A stretch of DNA of 64,000 nucleotides from Nocardioides agariphilus. Its GTDB lineage: Bacteria; Actinomycetota; Actinomycetes; Propionibacteriales; Nocardioidaceae. Of the stretch, positions 19,339-28,983 are shown piece by piece. The DNA is taken from contig NZ_JADKPO010000020.1 of assembly GCF_015352445.1 (NCBI RefSeq), forward strand, positions 1 to 64,000, written 5' to 3'. Position 1 is the stretch's first letter, and every line of letters starts with the position of its first letter. The notes under the pieces are model-generated. The model was not told the origin of the DNA and did not search any database. It worked only from the letters and a program-made list of their open reading frames with translations. The position numbers and the translations under genes were made by a program.

Positions 19339-20802
19339 ATGGACGGAATGCAGGCGATCGACCCACAACCGGTCACTTCGGCAGCCGTGGAGCCCGATGG
19401 GCACACGGCCCACGGGACCGCAGCCGCGCAGCTGTTGCTGCATGCCCAGCAGGTCGCCGACGAGCTGCGCGCGCAGGCCGAGGCCCAAGCGGCGGAGGCC
19501 AGCGCGCTCGCCCAGCGGCTCGAGGCCGAGGCTCGCCGGCTCCACGAGGAGGCCGTCGCCGAACGCGAGGTTGCCGGCCGTGCCCGCGCCCAGGCCGAGG
19601 CCCAGCTCGCCGACGCGTCGCGCGAGTCGCGCCAGTCGATCGCCGACGCCGGCGAGCAGGTCCGGATGCTCCTCGAGGCTGCGGAGGCGCAGCGCGAGAG
19701 CATCATCGAGGGCGCCCGCCGCTCGATCGCCGATGAGCGCGCGGTCGTCGACGAGGAGCTGGCCGCCTCACGCTCGCAGGCCGAGCAGCTGCGTGAGAGC
19801 GCACGTCGCGAGACCGAGCATCGTGCGGCGCTCACCGGGGCGATGACCTTGCGCCTGTTGGCGATGGCCACGGTGTCGATGCGTCAGCAGCAGCTCGAGA
19901 CCGTCCGCGCAGCCGAGGAGCTGCGGATCTCTGCCGACGAGGACGCCGCTGCCGTGCGGGCAGAGGCGGCCCAGGAGTCCGAGGCCCTGCGCAAGGACGC
20001 CGACACCCACGCCCACTCCGTGCTCACCGAAGCCGAGAGAGTCAGGGCGCAGGCCCAGACCGCGTCCGAGGAGATACTCCGCGCCGCGCGCGCGGAGGCC
20101 GCCCAGGCGACCGCTCTGGCGGAGGAGCAGACGGCCTGGACCCAGCAGACGATGCAGGCCCTGCTCGCCACCGCGGAGCAGGAGGCAGAGCGGCTGCGCG
20201 CCGAGGGCCAGGCTGCCGGCAGGCGCCACGTGGCGGCCAGTCGACGCCGTCTGCAGAAGGTCGTGCACCGGGTGACCGACCGCGTGCGCGCGGACCTCGA
20301 GACGGCCGAGCGCGAGGCTCAAGAGCTCAGCGCCGTGGCCGCCGACCTGGTCAAGGCTGCCGAGGCCGAGGCCGCGCGCATCCGCGACGACGCAGAGGCC
20401 GCATCGCGCTCGATGGTCGCAGCAGCCGAAGAAGAGGCCAGGCTGGTCCACGAGCGCGCGAGTCGGCGCGAGGAGGAGACCGAGGCCAGCACCCGACTGC
20501 TGCGACAGCAGGTCGCCGACGAGGTCGTCCGCAACCAGCAGGCAGCCCAAGACGAGCTGCGCCGCGCCCGCCACGAGGCCGCCGAACACCTGGCGGCCGC
20601 CCGCGCCGAGGCCGACGAGCTGCGCACCAAGGCCCGCTCGGTGCTCGAGGACGCCCGCACCGAGGCCGGCGTGCTCACCAAGCGCCGCGACGAGATCGCC
20701 GCCGAGCTCGAAGGACTCTCGGGCGTGATCCAGGCTCTCGCCGTTCCGACCGACAACGAACTTGCCGAATCCGCCCCCGAGGAGAAGGACGCTCAACCAT
20801 GA
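19339..20802 (+). CDS. Long coiled-coil protein (Scy/FilP-like), first of a pair
   Basis: 487 residues, almost entirely Ala/Glu/Arg/Gln-rich heptads from about residue 30 to 450, predicting an extended cytoplasmic coiled coil; no ATPase or membrane segment. One break near residues 165-185 (ALTGAMTLRLLAMATVSM) is hydrophobic. The composition and the neighbour suggest a cytoskeletal or polar scaffold protein like streptomycete Scy or FilP, often mislabelled as cellulose-binding protein. ATG at 19339 is preceded by AGGGA. It overlaps the next gene by four bases. Confidence 0.75.
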   Translation: MDGMQAIDPQPVTSAAVEPDGHTAHGTAAAQLLLHAQQVADELRAQAEAQAAEASALAQRLEAEARRLHEEAVAEREVAGRARAQAEAQLADASRESRQSIADAGEQVRMLLEAAEAQRESIIEGARRSIADERAVVDEELAASRSQAEQLRESARRETEHRAALTGAMTLRLLAMATVSMRQQQLETVRAAEELRISADEDAAAVRAEAAQESEALRKDADTHAHSVLTEAERVRAQAQTASEEILRAARAEAAQATALAEEQTAWTQQTMQALLATAEQEAERLRAEGQAAGRRHVAASRRRLQKVVHRVTDRVRADLETAEREAQELSAVAADLVKAAEAEAARIRDDAEAASRSMVAAAEEEARLVHERASRREEETEASTRLLRQQVADEVVRNQQAAQDELRRARHEAAEHLAAARAEADELRTKARSVLEDARTEAGVLTKRRDEIAAELEGLSGVIQALAVPTDNELAESAPEEKDAQP

Positions 20803-21860
20803 CCGACGCCCCCCAGTTCCGAGTGGTCCTTCGCGGCTACGAGCCCGCACAGGTCGACCAGCAGGTCCAGCAGCTGCACCAGCAGGCCGAGGAGGCCCGC
20901 GCCCAGGCGGCGCAGCTCGCCGAGCGGGTCCGCATGCTCGAGCAGCAGCGCACCGAGGAGGCAGCGGCCGCGCCAGGTGAGGCCGCGCCCGCAGAGCCCG
21001 CCACGTTCGAGCACCTGGGCTCTCGGGTGGCCAAGATCCTGAGTCTCGCCGAGGCCGAGGCCAAGGATCTTCTCGAGCGCGGCCGCACCCTCCTCGAGGG
21101 CGAGCGCCAGCAGGTCGCCGACGAGGTCTCCCGCCAGCGCAGCGAGGCCGACAAGCACGCCGAGCAGACCCGCGGCGACGCGGACACCGAGGCCGCCCGC
21201 GTCCTCGAGGACGCCCGCCGCCGGGCCGACGACCGCCTCGACGCTGCCGAGCGCGACGCGGCCGCGCGCCTCCAGGAGGCCGAGGCGATCTACGAGCAGC
21301 AGCGCGCCAAGGCCGCCCAGGCCGCAGCCGACTTCGAGACCACCCTCGCGCGGCGCCGTTCGGCGGCCGAGGAGGACTTCACCACCCAGATGCAGGAGGC
21401 CCGCCAGCGGCTGGCCGAGCTCGAGGCGCACATCGAGGACACCCGCACCGCCGCCGAGAAGATGAACGACGAGGCGCTGCGCGAGAACCGCCGCATGCTG
21501 GAGGAAGCCGAGAAGCAGGCAGCCAGCATCGTCGGCGAGGCACGCGCCCAGGCCGCCCGGATCCGGGCCGACTCCGACCGCGAGCTCGCGGCCGCCACCC
21601 AGCGCCGCGACAGCATCAACGCCCAGCTGTCCAACGTGCGGCAGATGCTGGCCACCCTCACCGGTGGCACCGCGGTGTCGATGATGGACGTCGCGCTCGG
21701 AGGCCAGGAGGGCCAGCAGGTCGACGAGCCGGCCGAGGTGCAGGCGCCCGAGGCCACCGTCGCTGCCGACGAGGCGGAGGTCGTAGACCCCCACACCGAC
21801 GACCAGGCCGACGGCGAGGATGCCCGGACCGACGGCGGCGACGAGGGCCGTCAGGGCTGA
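20799..21860 (+). CDS. DivIVA-domain coiled-coil protein
   Basis: 353 residues. The first 30 (FRVVLRGYEPAQVDQQVQQL) match the DivIVA N-terminal membrane-targeting motif, FRxxLRGYdxxeVD. A coiled coil runs from about 25 to 280 and an acidic tail of 60 residues ends the protein. DivIVA proteins mark curved membrane at poles and division sites and recruit wall synthesis. It is translationally coupled (ATGA overlap) with the preceding coiled-coil gene, so the two probably assemble together. Confidence 0.82.
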   Translation: MTDAPQFRVVLRGYEPAQVDQQVQQLHQQAEEARAQAAQLAERVRMLEQQRTEEAAAAPGEAAPAEPATFEHLGSRVAKILSLAEAEAKDLLERGRTLLEGERQQVADEVSRQRSEADKHAEQTRGDADTEAARVLEDARRRADDRLDAAERDAAARLQEAEAIYEQQRAKAAQAAADFETTLARRRSAAEEDFTTQMQEARQRLAELEAHIEDTRTAAEKMNDEALRENRRMLEEAEKQAASIVGEARAQAARIRADSDRELAAATQRRDSINAQLSNVRQMLATLTGGTAVSMMDVALGGQEGQQVDEPAEVQAPEATVAADEAEVVDPHTDDQADGEDARTDGGDEGRQG

Positions 21861-21903
21861 GGGCCCGCACAACTTTCAGCCGACGACGCGGCGTCCCAGG
21901 CAC

Positions 21904-23079
21904 ATGAACCCGCCCGGAGCCGCTCGCCTGGCCGCCGCGACCGTCGTACCCGTCCTGCTCCTGGCCGCCTGCGGCGACGCGTCGTCGCCGTCGGCTGCCG
22001 ACCCGACCTCGGCCTCCAGCACGGCGCGGTCGACCGGATCACCGACGCAGACACCGTCCTCGTCCTCGTCGTCGTCCTCGTCGGAGTCGGCGTCGTCCGC
22101 GCCGACCCGGTGGGTCGGGGACGGTCCCGTGGTGCTGAGCTTCAAGGGCCTGGCCGAGGGGGCGCCTCCGGCACTTCCCTACCTCCGGCACGACCCCGGG
22201 GCTGCCGGCGGCTGGTCGCTCGTCGAGGCCGACGGCCGGGCGCGGCCGCTGGACCGGGCCTACGCGCAGTTCGCGCCCATGGGCGACGGGCTGGTCGGCC
22301 TGGTCTACGACGACGACCAGGCGGTGGCCTACGTCCTGGACGGCGGGCTGCACGAGACCTCGCACGCCGACACCGCAGACGGCGGGCTGGCGGTGACCCC
22401 CGACGGCTCGATCGTGGGCTGGCTGGGCGCCGACAAGGCCCCGCACTTCGTCGAGCGGGGCGGCACTCGCGAGGGCACACTGCCGACGGTCGAGGGTGGC
22501 TCCAGCCTCGCGGCCATCCTCGCCGACGGCACGACCTGCCAGGAGGGTGAAGACGGCAACGGCTGTGCGGCCTACGTCAACTCCCCCGACGCCAGTCAGG
22601 CCTGGTGGTCGATCTCCCACGGCATCGTCGACACGGTCCCGGGCGTTGTCGCCGTCGGCGACGTCGCCGACGACGCAGGTCTGCTCGGCATGACCTCGCT
22701 CTCCGACGAAGGGTCCTGCTGGGCGCTGTTCGAGGGCGGCCGACGCCGGCCGGCGTGGCAGACGTGCGACTACACGCTCTTCGACTTCTCGCCGTCGGGA
22801 CGGCGCATCCTGGCCGGCCCGGCGTACCTCGACGGCTTCGGCCAGGGCTTCGCCGCCGTGCTCGACCGCAGCGGCCAGGTGCTCGCCGAGTGGCACAGCG
22901 AAGACCAGGCGGCCATCCTCGGCACCACGTGGGAGGACGAGGACCACGTGCTCGTCACGGCTTTCCAGGACGACGAGTACGCCGTCATCCGCGTCGACCT
23001 CGACGGCACCGTCGAGTTCGCACTCCCGCCCGTCCCCGACCCCGGTTCCGGCGCGGCCTACGTGCTGCCGGTGCGCTGA
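21904..23079 (+). CDS. Lipoprotein paralogous to the sensor domain of the adjacent anti-sigma-like protein
   Basis: 391 residues from the ATG at 21904. Signal peptide with lipobox L20-A-A-C23, then a Ser/Thr/Pro-rich linker to about residue 65 and a globular domain. Several segments match the extracellular part of the protein at 23795: CQEGEDGNGCAAYV versus CQEGTASDCSYYV, TCDYTLFDFSPSG versus TCKHTLDAFSPNG, and TWEDEDHVLVTAFQDDEYAV versus VWEDETHVLFSAYQDGKWSI. The shared fold looks like a beta-propeller; it may be a ligand-binding or decoy sensor. Upstream a CACAAC-N18-CGTC pair is a weaker ECF-like promoter. Confidence 0.8.
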   Translation: MNPPGAARLAAATVVPVLLLAACGDASSPSAADPTSASSTARSTGSPTQTPSSSSSSSSSESASSAPTRWVGDGPVVLSFKGLAEGAPPALPYLRHDPGAAGGWSLVEADGRARPLDRAYAQFAPMGDGLVGLVYDDDQAVAYVLDGGLHETSHADTADGGLAVTPDGSIVGWLGADKAPHFVERGGTREGTLPTVEGGSSLAAILADGTTCQEGEDGNGCAAYVNSPDASQAWWSISHGIVDTVPGVVAVGDVADDAGLLGMTSLSDEGSCWALFEGGRRRPAWQTCDYTLFDFSPSGRRILAGPAYLDGFGQGFAAVLDRSGQVLAEWHSEDQAAILGTTWEDEDHVLVTAFQDDEYAVIRVDLDGTVEFALPPVPDPGSGAAYVLPVR

Positions 23080-23145
23080 CCTGGCGCTGGCAACTACCGT
23101 CCTCGCGCGCCCGCCCGGCCCGTTGACGATGTCTTGGCCAGAAAA

Positions 23146-23173
23146 TTGCAACCCTCTGCGGCCGCGTCGCGTC
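23146..23173 (+). promoter_or_regulatory. ECF-type promoter of sigma system 2
   Basis: TTGCAAC (23146-23152) and CGTC (23170-23173) separated by 17 bases, 34 bases upstream of the sigma start. The sigma gene at 58222 has the identical TTGCAAC-N17-CGTC arrangement. Confidence 0.65.
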
Positions 23174-23207
23174 CTGGACTTGGAACCGAGCACAGGAAGG
23201 ATGACCC

Positions 23208-23798
23208 GTGACCGCCACAGCCATCGCCGAACCGGGGGCGCTGATGACCGACAGATCGTCGGACAAGCGTGCTGCACGCGACGCCGAGTTCTCGGCGTAC
23301 CTGCAGGCGCGACAGGCCAGCGTGCTGCGGACGGCGTACCTGCTCAGCGGCGACCGGCACACCGCAGAGGACCTCACCCAGACCGCGTTCGCCAAGCTGT
23401 ACCTGTCCTGGGACCGTGTGCGCGACCACGGCTCGATGGACGGCTACCTGCGCCGGATCCTGGTCAACGAGAACAACTCGCTGTGGCGCCGCGGCTGGAA
23501 GAAGCGCGAGCACACCGCCGAGGACCTGCCCGAGCCACCACCGCAGATCGACCAGTACGACGACGGCCGCAGCGCCGCACTGTGGGACCTGGTCCAGTCC
23601 CTGCCCAAGAAGGCGCGCGCCGTGTTGGTGCTGCGCTACTACGAAGAGCTGTCGGAGGCCGAGACCGCAGAGACCCTCGGTGTCTCCGTCGGCACCGTGA
23701 AGTCCCAGACCAGCCGGGCCCTGGCCACGCTCCGTGAGCGCACGCCCGCCCACCTCAACCCAGCAGACCGTTCTTTCGAGCGGGAGGAAGACCGATGA
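23208..23798 (+). CDS. ECF RNA polymerase sigma factor, SigE family (system 2)
   Basis: 196 residues. Region 2 is seen in LRTAYLLSGDRHTAEDLTQTAF and YLRRILVNENNSLWRR; region 4 in SLPKKARAVLVLRYYEELSEAE with VSVGTVKSQTSRALATLR. The pattern is that of the SigE-like ECF family common in Nocardioidaceae and Streptomyces. GTG at 23208 has AGGAAGG seven bases ahead; the ATG at 23244 is an alternative. It overlaps its partner gene by four bases. Confidence 0.9.
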   Translation: MTATAIAEPGALMTDRSSDKRAARDAEFSAYLQARQASVLRTAYLLSGDRHTAEDLTQTAFAKLYLSWDRVRDHGSMDGYLRRILVNENNSLWRRGWKKREHTAEDLPEPPPQIDQYDDGRSAALWDLVQSLPKKARAVLVLRYYEELSEAETAETLGVSVGTVKSQTSRALATLRERTPAHLNPADRSFEREEDR

Positions 23799-24994
23799 AC
23801 GACCTCGACAACGAGCTGAGCCGCACGATGCGGCGTCACGCCGAGAACCTGTCCGCAGCACCCCTCGCCTTCGACGACGTCCGCGGCAAGGCCACCTCGA
23901 TCCGCCGCCGTCGCCAGCTGGCGGCCGGCGTGGGAGCACTGGCCGCGGTGGCGGTGATCGTGCCGACCGCGATGTTCGCCGCCAACACCATCAAGGCCGA
24001 CAACGGCCTCCCGGCCGCGAGCCAGGCGCCACCCACGGTGAGCGACTCCAACAGCCCCGCCCCGACCGAAGGTCCCACGATGGGCGCCGACCCTGGTGCG
24101 CTCGACGTCGCCGACCTGCCGACCGGCGCCGAACCGCGCTGGACGCTGGTCACCGAGGGGTTCGCCCAGGCGAGCACCGAGGACGCGACCATCCGCGCCA
24201 CCTCACGAGGTGTCGTCGTCGAGACGGCAGGCGAGACGTTCGGTCCCTTTCCGAGCTCGACGGGGCTGGCCCGCAACGCGGTGGCCAACGCGGTCGCCTG
24301 GGGCACCGACGACGGCAACGTGATGGTCTGGGCAGACGGCAGCAGCGAGCCCTACACGATCTCCACCGACTTCGGGGAGACCGGCGTGCGGGTGGTCGCC
24401 GTGACCGGCACGAACTGCCAGGAGGGTACGGCGTCCGACTGCTCCTACTACGTCACTCGCTACGACATGGAGGCCAACCAGCAGGAGTCCGTCCGCATGA
24501 GCGGCGACGGCAGCGTCACCGCGGTCGACCCCGACCGCGCCATCATCGAGGTCCACGACGTCAGCGACTCCGGCCTGGTCCTGGGGCTCACCTCGGTCGA
24601 CGACACCGAGCCGGGCTCGTGCTCGGCCGTGCTCGACCCGGCCTCCTCCGGTTCGACGCCTCTGTGGGAGACCTGCAAGCACACCCTCGACGCGTTCTCG
24701 CCCAACGGCGACTACGTGCTGGCCAGCGACCCGTACCACTCCGGCAGCGGGTCAGGTGTGATCGCGATCTACGACGCCCACACCGGCAAGCTGCTGGCCG
24801 ACCGCATCAAGAAGGCCGACGACATGGCCTCCTACAACAGTGCGGTGTGGGAGGACGAGACCCACGTGCTCTTCAGCGCCTACCAGGACGGCAAGTGGTC
24901 CATCGTCCGCATGAACGTCGACGGTGCCATGGAGTACGCCCTCGCCCCGGCGAAGGGCGGCGAGGACGTGCCGTGGCACTTCGAGACCCGCTGA
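23795..24994 (+). CDS. Single-pass membrane protein, putative anti-sigma/sensor of system 2
   Basis: 399 residues: a cytoplasmic head (about 1-38, with LSRTMRRHAENLSAAP), one membrane helix (about 41-64) and a large outer domain of about 330 residues. The head could hold the sigma factor, and the outer domain, related to the lipoprotein at 21904, could sense a signal. No HxxxCxxC zinc motif is present. The ATGA overlap with the sigma gene supports the pairing; anti-sigma activity is inferred. Confidence 0.8.
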   Translation: MNDLDNELSRTMRRHAENLSAAPLAFDDVRGKATSIRRRRQLAAGVGALAAVAVIVPTAMFAANTIKADNGLPAASQAPPTVSDSNSPAPTEGPTMGADPGALDVADLPTGAEPRWTLVTEGFAQASTEDATIRATSRGVVVETAGETFGPFPSSTGLARNAVANAVAWGTDDGNVMVWADGSSEPYTISTDFGETGVRVVAVTGTNCQEGTASDCSYYVTRYDMEANQQESVRMSGDGSVTAVDPDRAIIEVHDVSDSGLVLGLTSVDDTEPGSCSAVLDPASSGSTPLWETCKHTLDAFSPNGDYVLASDPYHSGSGSGVIAIYDAHTGKLLADRIKKADDMASYNSAVWEDETHVLFSAYQDGKWSIVRMNVDGAMEYALAPAKGGEDVPWHFETR

Positions 24995-25009
24995 GTCCTC
25001 CCGCGCCTT

Positions 25010-25250
25010 CCTCAACCAGCGGTGTTCCCGCTGGTTGAGGAAGGACGAAGTCCCGTCTCGAAACCCGGTTTCGAGACAGGCGCTAGCGCGCCTTCCTCAA
25101 CCGGCGGGGGTGGGTGTTGTTGGTTGAGGAGGTTGCGCAGCAACCGTCTCGAAACCATAGGGGGTGGTCGGCGTGGTCTGGTTTCGAGACAGGCGCTAGC
25201 GCGCCTTCCTCAACCAGCGGTGTCGAGCAGGCGCTGCGCCTTCCTCAACC
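25010..25250. repeat. Family A palindromic repeat cluster
   Basis: Lies between the converging stops of the sensor gene (24994) and tsaD (25264). It starts with a 13-bp head-to-head hairpin (25010-25040). Full elements follow at 25033-25065 (inner stem GGAC/GTCC), 25067-25102 and 25180-25215 (inverted; stem AGGCGC/GCGCCT) and 25122-25156 (stem GGTTGC/GCAACC), plus a partial one to 25250. Each has the ends GGTTGAGGA and GTCTCGAAACC. They may also end both transcripts. Confidence 0.88.
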
Positions 25251-25263
25251 AAGGGTGTCGAGG

Positions 25264-26325
<1,062 letters not shown>

Positions 26326-26352
26326 CCGAACATTGTGCCGGGGTGTCGCGTC

Positions 26353-26838
26353 CTACTGGCTGGCGCCCGTCCGTGGCGATCCAGCGGTGTCGCCGCGGTC
26401 GACCTCCTTCCCCAGGACCACCGCGGCGGCTCCGTCGCGGTAGTACGCCGGCCGACGGCCGACCTCGACGAACCCGCGGGCACCGTAGAAGGCCTGCGCG
26501 GCGAGGTTGTCCTCGCGCACCTCGAGCAGGAGGCGGGTTGCGCCCTCGAGCGCCGAGCGACGTTCGACCTCGGCGAGCAGGGCGGAGGCCACCCCACCGC
26601 GACGGCACTCGGGCGTGACGGCGATCCGTTGCAGCTCCGCGTCGTCGCCGGCGGCGCTGGCCACGGCGTGGGCGACCACCCGGCCGTCGACCTCGGCCAC
26701 CAGGTAGGACACCGTCGGCAGCGCGTCAGCGACGCCCTGCTCCACGAGGCCACGTGACCACGCGTCGACACCGAGGCAGGTCAGTTCCAGCTCGACGACC
26801 GCGTCGACGTCGTCGGACGTCGCGGGCCGAACGATCAC
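26353..26838 (-). CDS. rimI: Ribosomal protein S18-alanine N-acetyltransferase RimI
   Basis: 161 residues, GNAT fold. The acetyl-CoA loop is VTPECRRGGVASALLAEV and the RimI-type LLEVREDNLAAQAFYGARGFVEVGRR closing segment follows. It acetylates the N-terminus of S18 or related proteins. GTG at 26838 has AGAAGG five bases ahead and overlaps tsaB by four bases, the standard tsaB-rimI-tsaD order. Confidence 0.92.
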   Translation of the reverse strand: MIVRPATSDDVDAVVELELTCLGVDAWSRGLVEQGVADALPTVSYLVAEVDGRVVAHAVASAAGDDAELQRIAVTPECRRGGVASALLAEVERRSALEGATRLLLEVREDNLAAQAFYGARGFVEVGRRPAYYRDGAAAVVLGKEVDRGDTAGSPRTGASQ

Positions 26839-27473
26839 GAGACCTTCTTGGGCGCCGCCGGCACGCTGGCGTCGGGGCGCCGCAGATATCGCGGTTCGGG
26901 GTCCGTCAGCTCCACGCGCTCCTCGGCCACGGCGCGGGCCAGCCACCCGGCACTGGGCAGCTCCGGCGCGACGGGCCGGCTGAACTGCTCGGGGTAGAGC
27001 CGCGCGCCCTCCCCCGCGACCGGCAGCTCGGTCGCCACCGCGGCCGGCCGATCGACGACCGGACCGGACAGCCGGGCGCCCTGCTCGTCGTAGGCCGCGA
27101 GGTAGACCTCCTTGCGCCGCGCGTCGGTGGCCACCACGAAGTCGGTGCTGTGCCCGAGCCCCTCGGCGGCCTCGAGCGCGATCGCGTCGAGCGTGCACAC
27201 GCCGTACGCCGGGATGTCCAGCACCAGCGCCAAGGTGCGCGCCGTCACCAGTCCGACCCGCAGCCCGGTGAAGGGCCCCGGTCCGGTGCCGACCGCGAGC
27301 GCGGTGAGGTCCTGGCGCACGAGTCCGGCCTCGCGCAGCAGGCCGTCGATCAGCGGTGCGAGCTGCTCGCCGTGCTTCATCCGCTGCTCCGAACGCCGCT
27401 CGGCGACCACGTCCTCGCCATCGTGGAGGGCGACCGTCACGAACGGGGTCGCGGTGTCGAAAGCGAGCAGCAC
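26835..27473 (-). CDS. tsaB: tRNA threonylcarbamoyladenosine biosynthesis protein TsaB
   Basis: 212 residues, the regulatory partner of TsaD. Typical start LLAFDTATPFVTVAL and the VGTGPGPFTGLRVG segment are present. GTG at 27473 lies six bases after TAGGGT on the minus strand with no ribosome site, so a leaderless start is likely. In related genomes tsaE lies directly upstream; here it is 9 kb away (36481-37422). Confidence 0.94.
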   Translation of the reverse strand: MLLAFDTATPFVTVALHDGEDVVAERRSEQRMKHGEQLAPLIDGLLREAGLVRQDLTALAVGTGPGPFTGLRVGLVTARTLALVLDIPAYGVCTLDAIALEAAEGLGHSTDFVVATDARRKEVYLAAYDEQGARLSGPVVDRPAAVATELPVAGEGARLYPEQFSRPVAPELPSAGWLARAVAEERVELTDPEPRYLRRPDASVPAAPKKVS

Positions 27474-27489
27474 GTGGTGACCCTATCGA

Positions 27490-28284
27490 TCAGACGGCCC
27501 GCCAATGGGTGGTGAGGCGGCCGTCGTCGTGGAGGAGGTGGACGGCGAAGCTGGGAGCGGCGCCGTACCAGACGACCGGGTGGTCCTCCTGGTCGAGCGG
27601 GACGGTCGACACGACGCCGCCACCGACCAGGAGCGGCCGTCCGGCGAACGTGGTGGCTCCCATCGTGTGGGCGTGTCCGACGAGGGTCGCGACCACGTGG
27701 GAGTGCCGGTTCAGCACCTCGGCCAACGCGTCCGGGTCGGTGAGCATGATCGGGTCCATCAGGCCGACGCCGATCTCGGCGGGCGGGTGGTGCAGGCAGA
27801 CGAAGGTGGGCCGGGTGTCCCACGAGAGCTCGGCGTCGAGCCAGGACAGCTGCTCCGCGGAGAGCTCCCCGTGGTCCTGGCGCTGGCCGTCGACCTCGTC
27901 GACCAGGGAGTCGAGCATCAAGAACCTGGCCCCGGCCACGGAGTGCGAGCGGTTGGCCCAGCCACGGCTGGCACCGGGGGCACCGCCGAGGAACGCCTCG
28001 ACATAGGGCGCTCGCACGTCGTGGTTGCCAGGGCAGATCGCCAGCGGTCCCTCCCAGACCGAGAGCACCTGCAGCGCCTCGGCGTACTCCTCCGCGAACC
28101 CGTGGTCGGTCACGTCGCCGGTGTGCACGAGTACGTCGGGGCGGGGGTCCATCGCGAGGATGGCATCGAGCACCCGGCGCGTGCGCGTGGCTGCCTCTCC
28201 CCGGTCGTGACCGAAGTGCGTGTCGCTGATCTGGGCGACCACGAGGGCGGTGGTGGACCGAGGACCCGGCGTAGGGGTAGGCAC
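27490..28284 (-). CDS. Calcineurin-like metallophosphoesterase (CpdA-type)
   Basis: 264 residues with the five metallophosphoesterase blocks in order: ISDTHFG, HTGDVTDHG, CPGNHD, LHHPP and GHAH. The arrangement matches class III cyclic nucleotide phosphodiesterases (CpdA/Rv0805 type), which hydrolyse cAMP or related phosphodiesters; the exact substrate is not fixed by sequence. GTG at 28284 sits six bases after TAGCCT on the minus strand, so it is probably leaderless. Only 16 bases separate it from tsaB. Confidence 0.88.
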   Translation of the reverse strand: MPTPTPGPRSTTALVVAQISDTHFGHDRGEAATRTRRVLDAILAMDPRPDVLVHTGDVTDHGFAEEYAEALQVLSVWEGPLAICPGNHDVRAPYVEAFLGGAPGASRGWANRSHSVAGARFLMLDSLVDEVDGQRQDHGELSAEQLSWLDAELSWDTRPTFVCLHHPPAEIGVGLMDPIMLTDPDALAEVLNRHSHVVATLVGHAHTMGATTFAGRPLLVGGGVVSTVPLDQEDHPVVWYGAAPSFAVHLLHDDGRLTTHWRAV

Positions 28285-28290
28285 GATTCC

Positions 28291-28320
28291 AGGCTAGGGA
28301 AGCCCCTCCCCCGCTACTGT
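28291..28320. promoter_or_regulatory. Divergent minus-10 boxes for two leaderless genes
   Basis: On the minus strand TAGCCT (28296-28291) ends six bases before the GTG at 28284; on the plus strand TACTGT (28315-28320) ends seven bases before the GTG at 28328. Neither gene has a ribosome site, so both transcripts probably begin at the start codon. Confidence 0.55.
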
Positions 28321-28327
28321 CCGCTGC

Positions 28328-28930
28328 GTGACACAACGCGAGAACGGGGTGCGCGGATTCTGGAACTCGGTGTGGTTCCCCGTGGTGGTGCTGGTCCTGA
28401 CGGTCGCCCAGCTGGCCGTGGCCGAGTACGTGCCAGGGATCGAGCGGTTCGCCGACAAGGCGTTCGGGGCCAGGCTCATCGCCTACCCGGTCATGATGCT
28501 GTTCGTGCCCGCCGTGTGGTGGCTGGTCCAGCGGCGACGTGGACTCCACGAGCCGGCGCCGTACCTCGCCTTCGGCCTGATCGGCCTGCCCTTCCTGGTC
28601 GACGTCACCGGCAACAGCCTCGACCTCTACGACACCGTCGCGTGGTGGGACGACTTCAACCACTTCGTCAACTGGGTCTTCTTGTGCCTGGGCATCGCGC
28701 TGGTCATCGCCCCGCGGCTGCGGCCGGCCTGGGTGCTCGTCACCCTGGTCACCGGCTTCGGCTGCCTGCTCGCGCTCGGGTGGGAGCTCGGCGAGTGGTA
28801 CACCTTCATCCGCCACGGCACCGAGCTCGACACCGCCTACGAGGACACCCTGTTCGACATGGCCCTGGGCACCCTCGGCTCGCTGGTCGCCGGCTTCCTG
28901 GTGCTGCGGCTGGGCCCTCGCCGTCCGTGA
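28328..28930 (+). CDS. DUF2238/YjdF-like membrane protein
   Basis: 200 residues with about five membrane helices. The WWDDFNHFVNWVFL and GWELGEWYTFIRHG segments with conserved Asp, His and Glu are typical of the YjdF/DUF2238 family, whose role is unknown. Start GTG at 28328 (probably leaderless). Divergent from the phosphoesterase. Confidence 0.78.
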   Translation: MTQRENGVRGFWNSVWFPVVVLVLTVAQLAVAEYVPGIERFADKAFGARLIAYPVMMLFVPAVWWLVQRRRGLHEPAPYLAFGLIGLPFLVDVTGNSLDLYDTVAWWDDFNHFVNWVFLCLGIALVIAPRLRPAWVLVTLVTGFGCLLALGWELGEWYTFIRHGTELDTAYEDTLFDMALGTLGSLVAGFLVLRLGPRRP

Positions 28931-28974
28931 CGTTCGTGCTGTTTTCAGGGCCGTTCAACCAGCACGTTCGTCAC
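28927..28974. terminator. Hairpin between converging genes
   Basis: Arms GTGACGTTCGTGCTG and CAGCACGTTCGTCAC pair at 13 of 15 positions (a central TT/TT mismatch) around an 18-base loop containing a T-rich start. It covers the stop of the DUF2238 gene and lies ten bases beyond the stop at 28984. Confidence 0.6.
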
Positions 28975-28983
28975 TGACGGCGA

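Noticed and set aside
19339-20802. SMC-type chromosome protein
   Set aside because: No Walker A, signature or hinge domain; only a continuous coiled coil.
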